NCBI RefSeq assembly: GCF_016658865.1
Contig: NZ_CP067992.1
Location: 701,001-765,000 of the forward strand
Length of the DNA stretch: 64,000 nucleotides
Direction of reading: 5' to 3'
Origin: Streptococcus mitis
GTDB lineage: Bacteria > Bacillota > Bacilli > Lactobacillales > Streptococcaceae
The translations under genes and the position numbers were made by a program. Shown here one piece after another: positions 8,421 through 17,900 of the stretch. The stretch's first letter is position 1, and each line of letters starts with the position of its first letter. The notes under the pieces are model-generated. The model was not told the DNA's origin. It ran no database searches and worked only from the letters and a program-made list of their open reading frames with translations.

Positions 8421-8664
8421 AAACCTCCAGTGGAGGTTTTTACCCTGAGCCTAGAAATAAGAAAGCGAAGAAGGTCCGGGGGACCTTTTTAGCTTGAGCC
8501 TAGAAACTGGGAAGCAAGAATAACCTCCAGTGGAGGTTTTCAGACTGAGTCTAGAAATAAGAAAACGAGGAAGGTCCTGGAACTTGAATCCCGAGTCTAG
8601 AAACGAGAAAGTAAAACAAGTTTCAATGGAGATTGGACATAGAATCATCTATCAGAAAGCGAGG
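8421..8664. repeat. Tandem ~50-bp hairpin repeat array
   Basis: Five degenerate units starting at 8422, 8471, 8522, 8571 and 8621. Units 1 and 3 open with AACCTCCAGTGGAGGTT, units 2 and 4 with AAGGTCC..GGACCTT-like arms (unit 4 decayed), so the true period is ~100 bp. Each hairpin is followed by a conserved tail resembling GAGYCTAGAAAtaaGAAARCG. The first hairpin, with its T-run, serves as the nadE terminator. The last, decayed unit runs into the ribosome site of the next gene. I cannot match it with confidence to BOX, RUP or SPRITE. Confidence 0.75.
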
Positions 8665-8671
8665 TAGCGTC

Positions 8672-9220
8672 ATGAAAGCAATCGGTACGCAAATATTACA
8701 CACAGATCGTTTAATCTTGCGAAGATTTGTGGAAAGTGATGCAGAAGCCATGTTTCAGAATTGGGCTTCATCCGCTGAGAATCTGACCTATGTCACTTGG
8801 GATCCCCATTCTGATGTCGATGTGACTCGAAATTCCATTCGTAATTGGGTTGCCTCTTATACAAATCCCAACTATTACAAATGGGCCATTTGTCTCAAAG
8901 AAAAGCCAGAGCAGGTGATAGGAGATATCAGCATCGTTGCAATAGATGAGAACGATTCTTCTTGTGAAATTGGCTATGTTCTAGGCAAGAAATACTGGGG
9001 TCATGGTATGATGACAGAGGCCTTGAAAGCTATCTTGGACTTCTGTTTTACTCAAGCAAGCTTTCAAGAAGTCAAGGCACGTTATGCCAGTCTCAACCCA
9101 GCTTCAGGTCGTGTCATGGAGAAGGCTGGAATGTCCTATCTAAAGACTATTACCAATGGTGTAGAGAGAAAAGGCTATCTTGCGGACCTTATTTATTATC
9201 AGATAAGTAGGGAAGACTAG
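8672..9220 (+). CDS. RimJ/RimL-type GNAT acetyltransferase
   Basis: 182-residue acetyltransferase of the RimJ/RimL group. The N-terminus LHTDRLILRRF is the classic family opening; EIGYVLGKKYWGHGMMTEAL holds the acetyl-CoA binding loop, and NPASGRVMEKAGM is the conserved C-terminal segment. The ATG at 8672, with GAGG ten bases upstream, fits the family better than the in-frame ATG at 8633, which lies in the repeat array. Substrate unknown: ribosomal protein N-termini, small molecules or antibiotics are all possible in this family. Confidence 0.87.
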   Translation: MKAIGTQILHTDRLILRRFVESDAEAMFQNWASSAENLTYVTWDPHSDVDVTRNSIRNWVASYTNPNYYKWAICLKEKPEQVIGDISIVAIDENDSSCEIGYVLGKKYWGHGMMTEALKAILDFCFTQASFQEVKARYASLNPASGRVMEKAGMSYLKTITNGVERKGYLADLIYYQISRED

Positions 9221-9244
9221 TGAATTTTCTTTTCAGTTTCCATC

Positions 9245-9271
9245 AAAGTCAGACTGTGTCTGGCTTTTTTG
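9245..9271 (+). terminator. Terminator after the RimL-like gene
   Basis: AAGTCAGAC (9246-9254) pairs with GTCTGGCTT (9258-9266) around a 3-base loop, followed by six T. Confidence 0.82.
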
Positions 9272-9384
9272 TAAGATTTCTAAATAACCTGATTAAATTC
9301 CTATTTTTCCCTATCATTGCCCCTGTTTTTTCTGGAGTTTTGGGGCTATAATAGTCCTATCAAATCAAAGAATGGAGGAAGGCA

Positions 9385-10095
9385 ATGGATAATATAATCT
9401 TTTTTATCAGTGTTTTTCTGGCTGGAATTCTTTCCTTCTTTTCTCCTTGTATTTTACCCTTGTTACCGGTTTATGCAGGGGTCTTGTTGGATGATAAAGA
9501 TGGTGCTCAGGCTTCTAGTGGCAAATTTTCAATCTCATTTGTTAGTTTATTGCGAACTCTGGCCTTTATAGCGGGTATTTCTTTTATCTTTATCTTACTA
9601 GGCTATGGAGCTGGTTTTTTAGGCAATTTGTTGTATGCTTCTTGGTTTCAGTATGTGACGGGTGCGGTTATCATTCTTTTGGGCTTGCACCAGATGGAAG
9701 TCTTACATTTTCAAGGGCTTTACAAGGAAAGAAGGTTACAATTAAAGAGACAGGGGCAAAAGGGTAAGGGCTATAGTCAGGCATTTTTACTGGGCTTGAC
9801 CTTTAGTTTTGCTTGGACGCCTTGTGTAGGGCCAGTTCTGGGCTCTGTTTTGGCCTTGGCGGCTTCAGGTGGCTCAGGTGCTTGGCAGGGAGCTGGTCTC
9901 ATGTTAATCTATACGCTGGGTTTGGCGCTACCATTTTTGGTTCTAGCTCTAGCCTCCAGCTATGTTTTGAAACATTTCCGAAAACTCCATCCTTATCTAG
10001 GAACCCTCAAAAAAGTGGGTGGTTTCCTCATCATCGTGATGGGAATCTTGGTACTTTTGGGAAATGCTTCTATTTTAACAAGATTATTTGAATAG
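9385..10095 (+). CDS. ccdA: CcdA-type thiol-disulfide transmembrane electron carrier
   Basis: 236-residue protein with six helices. It carries reducing equivalents from cytoplasmic thioredoxin to extracytoplasmic partners. The two redox cysteines sit in matching positions of the two half-repeats: FFSPCILPLLP (helix 1) and WTPCVGPVLG (helix 4). GGAGG precedes the ATG; a TATAAT at 9347-9352 is the likely -10. The next two genes encode a thioredoxin-like lipoprotein and MsrAB, so the three form a pathway for repairing oxidised methionine on surface proteins. This matches the pneumococcal ccdA1-etrx1-msrAB arrangement. Confidence 0.93.
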   Translation: MDNIIFFISVFLAGILSFFSPCILPLLPVYAGVLLDDKDGAQASSGKFSISFVSLLRTLAFIAGISFIFILLGYGAGFLGNLLYASWFQYVTGAVIILLGLHQMEVLHFQGLYKERRLQLKRQGQKGKGYSQAFLLGLTFSFAWTPCVGPVLGSVLALAASGGSGAWQGAGLMLIYTLGLALPFLVLALASSYVLKHFRKLHPYLGTLKKVGGFLIIVMGILVLLGNASILTRLFE

Positions 10096-10108
10096 AGAGG
10101 AAGAAGAA

Positions 10109-10672
10109 ATGAAAAAATGGCAAACATGTCTCCTTGGAGTAGGATCAATCTGTTGTTTGGCAGCCTGTTCGGCTAAAAATATGTCAGACGAAGCTACTAT
10201 GAAGGAGCAAACAAAAACAGAACAAGTTAGTTCGCAAACTGCGACTAAAGGTCAGGCAGTTGCTGATTTCGAACTGACAGGAGTAGATGGCAAGACCTAC
10301 CGCTTGTCTGATTACAAGGGCAAGAAAGTCTATCTCAAATTCTGGGCTTCTTGGTGTTCCATCTGTCTAGCTAGTCTTCCTGACACGGATGAAATTGCTA
10401 AAGATGCTGGTGATGATTATGTGGTCTTGACGGTAGTGTCACCTGGACATAAGGGGGAACAAGCAGAAGCAGACTTTAAGAACTGGTACAAGGGTTTGGA
10501 TTATAAAAACTTCCCAGTTCTAATTGACCCATCAGGTAAACTTTTGGAAAGTTATGGTGTCCGTTCTTACCCAACTCAAGCCTTTATAGACAAGGAAGGA
10601 AAGCTGGTCAAAACGCAACCTGGTTTTATGGATAAGGATATGATTTTAAAAACATTGAAAGAAATGGGGTAG
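10109..10672 (+). CDS. etrx1: Extracellular thioredoxin-like lipoprotein (Etrx1/TlpA family)
   Basis: 187 residues. A lipoprotein signal peptide ends in LAAC (Cys-20), to be processed by Lgt and the lipoprotein signal peptidase. A Ser/Thr/Lys/Gln-rich linker is followed by a TlpA-like thioredoxin fold with the redox motif WASWCSIC and the cis-Pro segment SYPTQAF. It receives electrons from CcdA and should reduce the adjacent MsrAB outside the membrane. I start at the ATG at 10109, where MKKWQTC gives a proper signal peptide and GAGAGGAAG lies upstream; the ATG at 10088 would add an acidic tail unsuited to export. Confidence 0.92.
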   Translation: MKKWQTCLLGVGSICCLAACSAKNMSDEATMKEQTKTEQVSSQTATKGQAVADFELTGVDGKTYRLSDYKGKKVYLKFWASWCSICLASLPDTDEIAKDAGDDYVVLTVVSPGHKGEQAEADFKNWYKGLDYKNFPVLIDPSGKLLESYGVRSYPTQAFIDKEGKLVKTQPGFMDKDMILKTLKEMG

Positions 10673-10681
10673 AGAAAGGTC

Positions 10682-11794
10682 ATGAATGATAAAGTAAAAT
10701 TGTTTGTCTTGGCAGGGATTTTTTTCCTAGCCATAACCGGTTTCTATTTTCTATTGATGCGAAATGCAGGGCAGACAGATAGCTCGCAAATTGAGAAAGC
10801 AGCAGTTAGCCAAGGAGGAAAAACAGTGAAAAAAACAGAAGTGAGTAAAGATGCAGACTTGCACGAAATTTATCTGGCTGGGGGATGTTTCTGGGGAGTT
10901 GAGGAATATTTCTCACGCGTTCCCGGTGTGACAGATGCCGTATCAGGCTATGCAAATGGTAGAGGGGAAACAACCAAGTACGAATTGATTAACCAAACAG
11001 GACATGCAGAGACTGTCCATATTACCTATGATGCTAATCAAATTTCTCTCAAAGAAATCCTGCTTCATTACTTCCGAATTATCAATCCAACCAGCAAAAA
11101 TAAACAAGGAAATGATGTGGGGACCCAATACCGTACGGGTGTTTATTACACAGATGACAAGGATTTAGAGGTGATTAACCAAGTTTTTGATGAAGTTGCT
11201 AAGAAATACGATCAACCTCTAGCAGTTGAAAAGGAGGCCTTGCAGAATTTTGTAGTGGCTGAGGATTACCACCAAGACTATCTCAAGAAAAATCCAAATG
11301 GCTACTGCCATATCAATGTTAATCAGGCGGCCTATCCTGTCATCGATGCCAGCAAATACCCCAAACCAAGTGATGAAGAATTAAAAAAGACCTTGTCACC
11401 TGAGGAGTATGCAGTTACCCAAAAAAATCAAACAGAACGAGCTTTTTCAAACCGCTACTGGGATAAATTCGAATCCGGTATCTATGTGGATGTGGCAACT
11501 GGCGAACCCCTCTTTTCATCAAAGGATAAGTTCGAGTCTGGTTGTGGCTGGCCTAGTTTCACCCAACCCATCAGTCCAGATGTTGCCACCTACAAGGAAG
11601 ATAAGTCCTACAATATGACACGCATGGAAGTGCGGAGCCGAGTTGGAGATTCTCACCTTGGCCATGTCTTTACGGACGGCCCACAGGACAAGGGGGGCTT
11701 ACGCTACTGTATTAATAGTCTCTCTATCCGCTTTATTCCTAAAGACCAAATGGAAGAAAAAGGCTACGCTTATTTACTAGATTATGTAGATTAA
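10682..11794 (+). CDS. msrAB: Membrane-anchored peptide-methionine sulfoxide reductase MsrA/MsrB fusion
   Basis: 370-residue fusion repairing both diastereomers of methionine sulfoxide. The N-terminal hydrophobic stretch (residues ~6-25) anchors it outside the membrane. MsrA follows ([13 protein letters not shown], catalytic Cys in [25 protein letters not shown]), then MsrB from about residue 230 ([25 protein letters not shown], and [11 protein letters not shown] with the catalytic Cys). MsrB metal-type CxxC pairs are absent. It is ten bases from the thioredoxin lipoprotein gene and is the expected electron acceptor of that system. A separate regulator operon follows. Confidence 0.95.
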   Translation: MNDKVKLFVLAGIFFLAITGFYFLLMRNAGQTDSSQIEKAAVSQGGKTVKKTEVSKDADLHEIYLAGGCFWGVEEYFSRVPGVTDAVSGYANGRGETTKYELINQTGHAETVHITYDANQISLKEILLHYFRIINPTSKNKQGNDVGTQYRTGVYYTDDKDLEVINQVFDEVAKKYDQPLAVEKEALQNFVVAEDYHQDYLKKNPNGYCHINVNQAAYPVIDASKYPKPSDEELKKTLSPEEYAVTQKNQTERAFSNRYWDKFESGIYVDVATGEPLFSSKDKFESGCGWPSFTQPISPDVATYKEDKSYNMTRMEVRSRVGDSHLGHVFTDGPQDKGGLRYCINSLSIRFIPKDQMEEKGYAYLLDYVD

Positions 11795-11826
11795 GAGGTC
11801 TTTCCTAAGCAGTTAGAGGAGAATTT

Positions 11827-11835
11827 TGCTATACT
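11827..11835 (+). promoter_or_regulatory. Extended -10 promoter of the zmpRS operon
   Basis: TGCTATACT, an extended -10 box, about 30 bases before the response-regulator start. No convincing -35 is visible. Confidence 0.55.
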
Positions 11836-11864
11836 GATACTAGTAAGTGACAAAGGAGAGAAGC

Positions 11865-12602
11865 ATGACCTACACAATCTTAATCGTAGAAGATGAGTAT
11901 CTGGTAAGACAAGGCTTGACCAAGCTGGTCAATGTAGCAGCCTACGATATGGAAATCATCGGTCAAGCTGAAAATGGAAGGCAGGCTTGGGAGCTGATTC
12001 AAAAGCAAGTGCCAGACATTGTTTTAACTGATATCAACATGCCCCAGCTAAATGGTATCCAGTTAGCCAGTCTGGTCCGAGAAACCTATCCTCAGGTTCA
12101 TCTAGTTTTTTTGACAGGCTACGATGATTTTGATTATGCCTTGTCTGCTGTCAAACTCGGTGTGGACGACTATCTGCTTAAACCCTTTTCTCGTCAGGAT
12201 ATTGAGGAAATGTTGGGGAAAATAAAGCAAAAACTAGACAAGGAAGAGAAAGAAGAGCAGTTACAAGGTTTACTGACCGATAAGTTTGAAGGAAACTTGG
12301 CCCAGAAAATCCATTCTCATCTAGCTGATAGCCAATTTAGTTTAAAATCTTTAGCCAGTGACTTGGGATTTAGCCCGACTTATCTGAGTTCTTTGATTAA
12401 GAAAGAGTTGGGCCTGCCTTTTCAGGATTATCTGGTGAGAGAACGTGTTAAACAAGCCAAAATCTTGCTTTTAACTACAGATCTGAAGATTTACGAGATT
12501 GCAGAGAAGGTTGGCTTTGAAGATATGAACTACTTTACCCAACGTTTTAAACAGATTGCGGGTGTGACACCTCGTCAGTTTAAGAAGGGAGAAGGTCGAT
12601 GA
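11865..12602 (+). CDS. zmpR: Response regulator, AraC-type output (RR09/ZmpR-like)
   Basis: 245-residue response regulator. The receiver domain (1-120) has the acidic pair after ILIVEDE, phosphoacceptor Asp-56 in VLTDINMP, the switch Thr in FLTGYDDFDYA and Lys in LLKPF. The C-terminal AraC/XylS DNA-binding domain (~140-245) has two HTHs (SLKSLASDLGFSPTYLSSLI and IYEIAEKVGFEDMNYFTQRF). The ATG at 11865 with AAAGGAGAG upstream is preferred to the one at 11847. The kinase gene overlaps by ATGA. In pneumococcus the equivalent pair stands before zmpB and was linked to it by position; the same layout is kept here. Confidence 0.93.
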   Translation: MTYTILIVEDEYLVRQGLTKLVNVAAYDMEIIGQAENGRQAWELIQKQVPDIVLTDINMPQLNGIQLASLVRETYPQVHLVFLTGYDDFDYALSAVKLGVDDYLLKPFSRQDIEEMLGKIKQKLDKEEKEEQLQGLLTDKFEGNLAQKIHSHLADSQFSLKSLASDLGFSPTYLSSLIKKELGLPFQDYLVRERVKQAKILLLTTDLKIYEIAEKVGFEDMNYFTQRFKQIAGVTPRQFKKGEGR

Positions 12603-14290
12603 AGCGTTCGTCTCTTCTAGTTAGAATGGTTATTTCCATCTTTCTGGTTTTTCTCATTCTCCTAGCTGTTGTTGGGACTTTCTACTATCGATCTAGTTCA
12701 TCAGCCATTGAGGCTACCATTGAAGGCAATAGCCAGACGACTATCAGCCAAACTAGCCACTTTATCCAGTCTTATATCAAAAAATTAGAAACCACCTCGA
12801 CTAGTTTGACCCAGCAGACGGATGTCCTAGCCTATGCTGAGAATCCCAGTCAAGACAAGGTCAAGGGAATCCGAAATCTGTTTTTGACCATCTTAAAGGC
12901 AGACCAAGACTTGAAAACGGTAGTTCTGGTCACCAAATCAGGTCAGGTCATTTCTACGGATGATAGTGTGCAAATGAAAACCTCCTCAGATATGATGACT
13001 GAGGATTGGTACCAAAAGGCTATTCATCAGGGAGCCATGCCAGTTTTGACCCCAGCTCGTAAATCGGACAGTCAGTGGGTCATTTCTGTCACTCAGGAAC
13101 TTGTTGATGCAAAGGGAGCCAATCTGGGTGTACTTCGTTTGGATATTTCTTATGAAACTCTGGAAGCCTATCTTAACCAACTTCAGTTGGGTCATCAGGG
13201 CTTTGCCTTTATCATCAATGAAAACCATGAATTTGTTTATCATCCTCAACACACAGTTTATAGTTCGTCTAGCGAAATGGAGGCCATGAAACCCTATATT
13301 AAGACAGGGCAGGGTTACACTCCAGACCACCAATCCTATGTCAGTCAAGAAAAGATTGCTGGAACTGATTGGACGGTGCTTGGCGTGTCTTCGTTGGAGA
13401 AGTTAGACCAGGTTCGGAGTCAACTCATGTGGACCTTGCTTGGAGCCAGTTTCACATCTCTTCTTGCCTGTCTCTGCTTGGTGTGGTTTAGTCTTAAACG
13501 CTGGATTGCTCCTCTGAATGACTTGAGAGAAACTATGCTGGAAATTGCTTCTGGTACACAAAATCTGCGTGCCAAGGAAACTGGTGCATATGAGTTGAGA
13601 GAAGTGACTCGTCAGTTCAATGCCATGTTGGATCAGATTGATCAGCTGATGGCAGATGTGCGCAAGCAGGAAGAAACGACCCGTCAGTATGAACTTCAAG
13701 CCTTGTCGAGCCAGATTAACCCCCATTTCCTCTACAATACTTTGGACACCATCATCTGGATGGCTGAATTTCAGGATAGTCAGAGAGTGGTGCAAGTGAC
13801 CAAGTCCTTGGCGACTTATTTCCGCCTAGCGCTCAATCAGGGTAAAGATTTGATTTGCCTGTCTGACGAAATCAATCATGTCCGCCAGTATCTTTTTATC
13901 CAGAAACAACGCTATGGGGATAAACTGGAATATGGAATTGATGAAAATCCTGCCTTTGATAATCTAGTCTTGCCCAAGTTGGTGTTACAACCTCTTGTAG
14001 AGAATGCTCTTTACCATGGCATTAAGGAAAAGGAAGGTCAGGGACATATTAAGGTTTCTGTTCAGAAACAGGATTCAGGACTAGTCATCCGCATTGAGGA
14101 TGACGGCGTTGGATTTCAAAATGCTGGCGATAGTAGTCAGAGTCAGCTCAAACGTGGAGGAGTAGGTCTTCAAAATGTTGACCAACGACTCAATCTTCAT
14201 TTTGGAGAACATTATCAGATGAAGATTGATTCTGCACCCGACAAAGGGACGACGGTTGAAATATACATAAATAGAATAGAAACTAGCTAA
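12599..14290 (+). CDS. zmpS: Sensor histidine kinase, LytS/YesM type (HK09/ZmpS-like)
   Basis: 563 residues. Helix at 8-30, a large extracellular dCache-like sensor (~35-280), second helix near 282-302, HAMP domain, then the HisKA_7TM/His_kinase core with SSQINPHFLYNTLDTIIWM. The phosphorylated His is residue 376 in NPHFLYN. The ATPase domain has PLVENALYHGI (N box), EDDGVGF (G1) and KRGGVGLQNV (G2). Extracellular sensing plus an AraC-type partner is the usual layout of sugar- or peptide-responsive systems. A terminator follows, so zmpB and the DUF436 gene have their own promoter. Confidence 0.93.
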   Translation: MKRSSLLVRMVISIFLVFLILLAVVGTFYYRSSSSAIEATIEGNSQTTISQTSHFIQSYIKKLETTSTSLTQQTDVLAYAENPSQDKVKGIRNLFLTILKADQDLKTVVLVTKSGQVISTDDSVQMKTSSDMMTEDWYQKAIHQGAMPVLTPARKSDSQWVISVTQELVDAKGANLGVLRLDISYETLEAYLNQLQLGHQGFAFIINENHEFVYHPQHTVYSSSSEMEAMKPYIKTGQGYTPDHQSYVSQEKIAGTDWTVLGVSSLEKLDQVRSQLMWTLLGASFTSLLACLCLVWFSLKRWIAPLNDLRETMLEIASGTQNLRAKETGAYELREVTRQFNAMLDQIDQLMADVRKQEETTRQYELQALSSQINPHFLYNTLDTIIWMAEFQDSQRVVQVTKSLATYFRLALNQGKDLICLSDEINHVRQYLFIQKQRYGDKLEYGIDENPAFDNLVLPKLVLQPLVENALYHGIKEKEGQGHIKVSVQKQDSGLVIRIEDDGVGFQNAGDSSQSQLKRGGVGLQNVDQRLNLHFGEHYQMKIDSAPDKGTTVEIYINRIETS

Positions 14291-14315
14291 CTCCCAGTTA
14301 ATTCTGGGAGTTTTA
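14289..14315 (+). terminator. Terminator after the histidine kinase gene
   Basis: AACTCCCAG (14289-14297) pairs with CTGGGAGTT (14304-14312) around a 6-base loop; only a short T-run follows. Confidence 0.75.
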
Positions 14316-14349
14316 TGCGTAATTGAGCAAGCTTTCTAGGTTGTCTATC

Positions 14350-14378
14350 TTGCTAAAAACAAGAAAAAACGATATGAT
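14350..14378 (+). promoter_or_regulatory. Promoter of the DUF436-zmpB unit
   Basis: TTGCTA (14350-14355), 17-base spacer, TATGAT (14373-14378), 26 bases before the ATG of the DUF436 gene. No other promoter was seen before zmpB. Confidence 0.65.
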
Positions 14379-14404
14379 AGATAGTGACAAAAGAGGTATC
14401 AAGT

Positions 14405-14968
14405 ATGAAGGAAAAAGACATTCAAAGAGAAACAAGCCAGATTGTAGAAGATGTGTTGGAAAAGGCCAATTTGAAGCAAGGATCTATCTTTGTTTTGGGC
14501 CTTTCTTCTAGTGAAGTGATAGGTGGTCAGATTGGCAAGGAATCCAGCAAAGAAATTGGGGAAATCATTGTGAAAACCATTCTAGATATCCTAGAGGAAA
14601 AAGGAATTCATCTAGCCGTTCAAGGTTGTGAACATGTCAATCGGGCTCTCGTTGTTGAACGTCAGGTTGCAGAGCAGTTTGGTCTGGAAATCGTCAGTGT
14701 CCTTCCTACTCTTCATGCAGGAGGTTCGGGTCAATTGGCGGCCTTCAAGTTTATGCAGGATCCAGTTGAGGTTGAATTTATCAAGGCCCATGCTGGATTG
14801 GATATCGGAGACACTGCAATTGGTATGCATGTCAAGCATGTTCAAGTTCCGATTCGCCCTCTTTTGAGAGAAATTGGGCATGCCCATGTAACGGCTCTTG
14901 CAAGTCGTCCCAAATTAATCGGAGGTGCGCGTGCGCATTATCCGCAAGATTCTATTAGAAAGTCGTGA
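14405..14968 (+). CDS. TIGR01440 / DUF436 (YwlG-like) protein
   Basis: 187-residue cytosolic protein of the UPF0340/YwlG family. Conserved stretches include [27 protein letters not shown] and the His-rich end [17 protein letters not shown] followed by [12 protein letters not shown]. The family is structurally known but has no assigned reaction. The start at 14405 (MKEKDIQRE) follows AAGAGGT; the ATG at 14384 is less likely. Its stop overlaps or nearly touches the zmpB start, which couples a housekeeping-type gene to a giant surface protease, the same neighbour as in pneumococcus. Confidence 0.85.
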   Translation: MKEKDIQRETSQIVEDVLEKANLKQGSIFVLGLSSSEVIGGQIGKESSKEIGEIIVKTILDILEEKGIHLAVQGCEHVNRALVVERQVAEQFGLEIVSVLPTLHAGGSGQLAAFKFMQDPVEVEFIKAHAGLDIGDTAIGMHVKHVQVPIRPLLREIGHAHVTALASRPKLIGGARAHYPQDSIRKS

Positions 14969-14970
14969 GA

Positions 14971-17900
14971 ATGAGAAAAACAAAACAACAACTAGAAAAA
15001 ATCACCAAATATTCGATTCGTAAGCTCACTGTTGGGGTAGGTCCTGTAGCAATCGGGGCCTTCCTTTTTGGTGCCAGTGCCCTTTCAGTAGATAAGGTAC
15101 AAGCCAATGAAGTTGGTGGAGCTCATAGCGTTCATTATCGTTATTTGGCGGAGCAGGAATTGACCGAGTCTGAAAAAGCCCTGATTCATCATGAGGTTCC
15201 AACAGAATTTCAAGATGATGATATTCTCTATGTAGTTTATCGCAAGAAAGCTAGTACCTACCAAGAACTTCCTTATACAGGGAGTAAAGAATTAGCCTTG
15301 GCTGGTATAGGGTTGGCTACGGCTTCTTTGGCTGTTTTATTAATCTCTAAAAAACATCGTGGTAAGGTGCTTGGTGTCTTATTAATTAGTTCGATTGGTG
15401 CAAGCAACTTTGTTCCTTTCACCACATTTGCGTTTGAAAATAAAGAATTGCTTTCTTATAACCAAACTATTTCGGCTTCTACACATGAAGGTTTGGCTGA
15501 AGGGATTATCCACATTGATGGCTATGAATATATTGGTTACTTCAAGGAAGCAGAACTTCACCCATCAAGACCAGCTTCAGCTGAGAAGCCTCAGTTGCCA
15601 GTAGAAAAGCAAAGTGCAAATGAAATCGAGAAGACAGAAGTAGTTCAAGAAACACCAGTTTCTGAGAAACATCAGACAAGACTGGAAGAGAGCTTGGTGG
15701 AGATTCCTTTTGAAACAATCACAAGTCCAGATGCGAATCTAGCAGAAGGACAGACTCGTATCGTCACAGCTGGAGTAAATGGTCAGCGTCGCATTGTAAC
15801 CAAAGTATCGATGGTTAATGGTCAAGAAGTTAGAGAAGTCATCGAAGACCAAGTGGTTCAAAATCCTGTTTCGCAAGTCATTGCAGTCGGAACTAAGAAA
15901 GAAGAGCAACCTGCCCCAACTCCAGTACCACAAGCTGAACCAACGCATCAGGTAGCTAAAGGAACGCAAGAGGCAGGCAAAGAAGGTCAAGCCTTAACGC
16001 AACCAACCTTACCAGAGGTTCCAGTTGAAGCAAAAGGAACCAAAGAGGCAGGCAAAGCAGGTCAAGCTCTAACACAACCAGAACTACCAGAGGCTCCAGT
16101 TGAAGCAAAAGGAACCCAAGAGGCAGACAAAGCAGGTCAAGCTCTAACACAACCAGAACTACCAGAGGCTCCAGTTGAAGCAAAAGGTACCCAAGAGGAA
16201 GGCAAAGCAGGTCAAGCTCTTACACAGCCAAAATTACCAGAAGCCCAAGTAGAAGTAAAAGGTACACAAGAGGAAGGTAAAGCAGGTCAAGCCCTTATAC
16301 AAGAACAGTTACCTGAGTACAAAGTAACTGAGGGAGCGGTTACGAAAGAAACTACTACTGAGATTGACTATAAGACAGAAATTATCGAGGATCCAACCAA
16401 ATATACGGATGAAGAAACTGTAGTTCAAGATGGAGAAAAGGGCAGTAAAATTACCAAAACGACTTATAAGACTCTCGAAGGTGTTGAGACTGAGCAAGTT
16501 TTAAATACAACAACTACTGTTGTCAAAGAACCAGTCACTAAAAAAATAAGCCGTGGGACAAAACCAATTGAAGGAACTCTGGTGGAAGAAAGTCTTGAAA
16601 AGATTCCATTTAAGGAAGTTCTTAAAGAAGATGACCAACTGAAAAAGGGTGAAAGAGTTACTGTCCAAGAAGGAAAAGATGGGCAGAAAAAAGTTACCAA
16701 GACTTACAAAACTCTCAAAGGTTTAAAAACTGAAGAAGCACCTAAAATTGTGGAACAGGTTCTGGAGTTAGACCAAGATCGTATCGTCAAATTAGGAACT
16801 AAAAACTTTGAAAAACCAATCTTAAGTTTGTCACTTGTTGATGTTAATGATTTGAAACGATCATCTCAAATTCGTTATAATTTGGAAAATCCAAGTAAGG
16901 CAGCCATTAAATCTATTACCTTAACTCTGAAAAAAGGTGATGAGATTGTCAAAACCTTGAATGTTTCACCAGACGACTTGACAACGACCCTGACAGATTT
17001 GCAGTACTACAAGGATTATAAACTTGAAACGAAGATGGTTTATGACCGTGGTGAGGGTGATGAGGAAGAAGTTCTGAAGGAAGAACCTCTAAGAATTGAC
17101 CTCAAAAAAGTTGAAATCAAAAACATCAAAGAAACAAGCTTGATGAGTGTGGACGCTGATGGTAACGAAACAGATACTAGTTTGCTTACAGAAAAACCAG
17201 CTGATGTTGCCCCACTTTATCTACGAGTGACCGCTCACGACAACAAGGTTACACGACTTGCTGTTGACAAAATTGAAGAAGTCACAGTTGATGGCAAGAC
17301 CCTGTATAAGGTCACTGCCAAAGCACCAGACTTAGTTCAACGGAATGCTGACAACACACTGAACGAAGAGTATGTTCATTACTTTGAAAAACAAAAAGCA
17401 CACGATGGTGATGTATATTATAGCTTTAACGACCTAGTAACGGCTATGAAAGCTAATCCAAGTGGTACCTTTAAACTTGGTGCAGATTTGAATGCAGCAA
17501 ATGTACCAACTCCGAATAAACAATATGTACCTGGTAAATTTAGCGGAACTTTAACAAGTGTTGACGGTAAACAATATACCATTCATAATATGGCTCGTCA
17601 GTTATTCGATAACGTTGAAGGCGGTACAGTTAAAAACATTAACTTAGGTAATGTTAATATTAATATGCCTTGGATTGAAAATATTTCCGCACTATCAAGA
17701 GTAATTAAAAATGCCACAGTTGAAAATGTTAAGGTAACTGGTAGTATCCTTGGTAAAGATGGTATTGCTGGTATCGTAAATAAAGGAGATACTGGTGGAC
17801 TTCTTAAAAATGTTGCTTTCATCGGTAAACTAACAGGTGTCGGTAATAAAGGTTGGGATCTTGGTGGTATCGCCGGAGAACTTTGGCGTGGTAATATTAA

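Noticed and set aside
8451..8648. Minus-strand frame across the hairpin array
   Set aside because: Arises from translation of the tandem repeat; interrupted repeats and no start signal argue against a gene.
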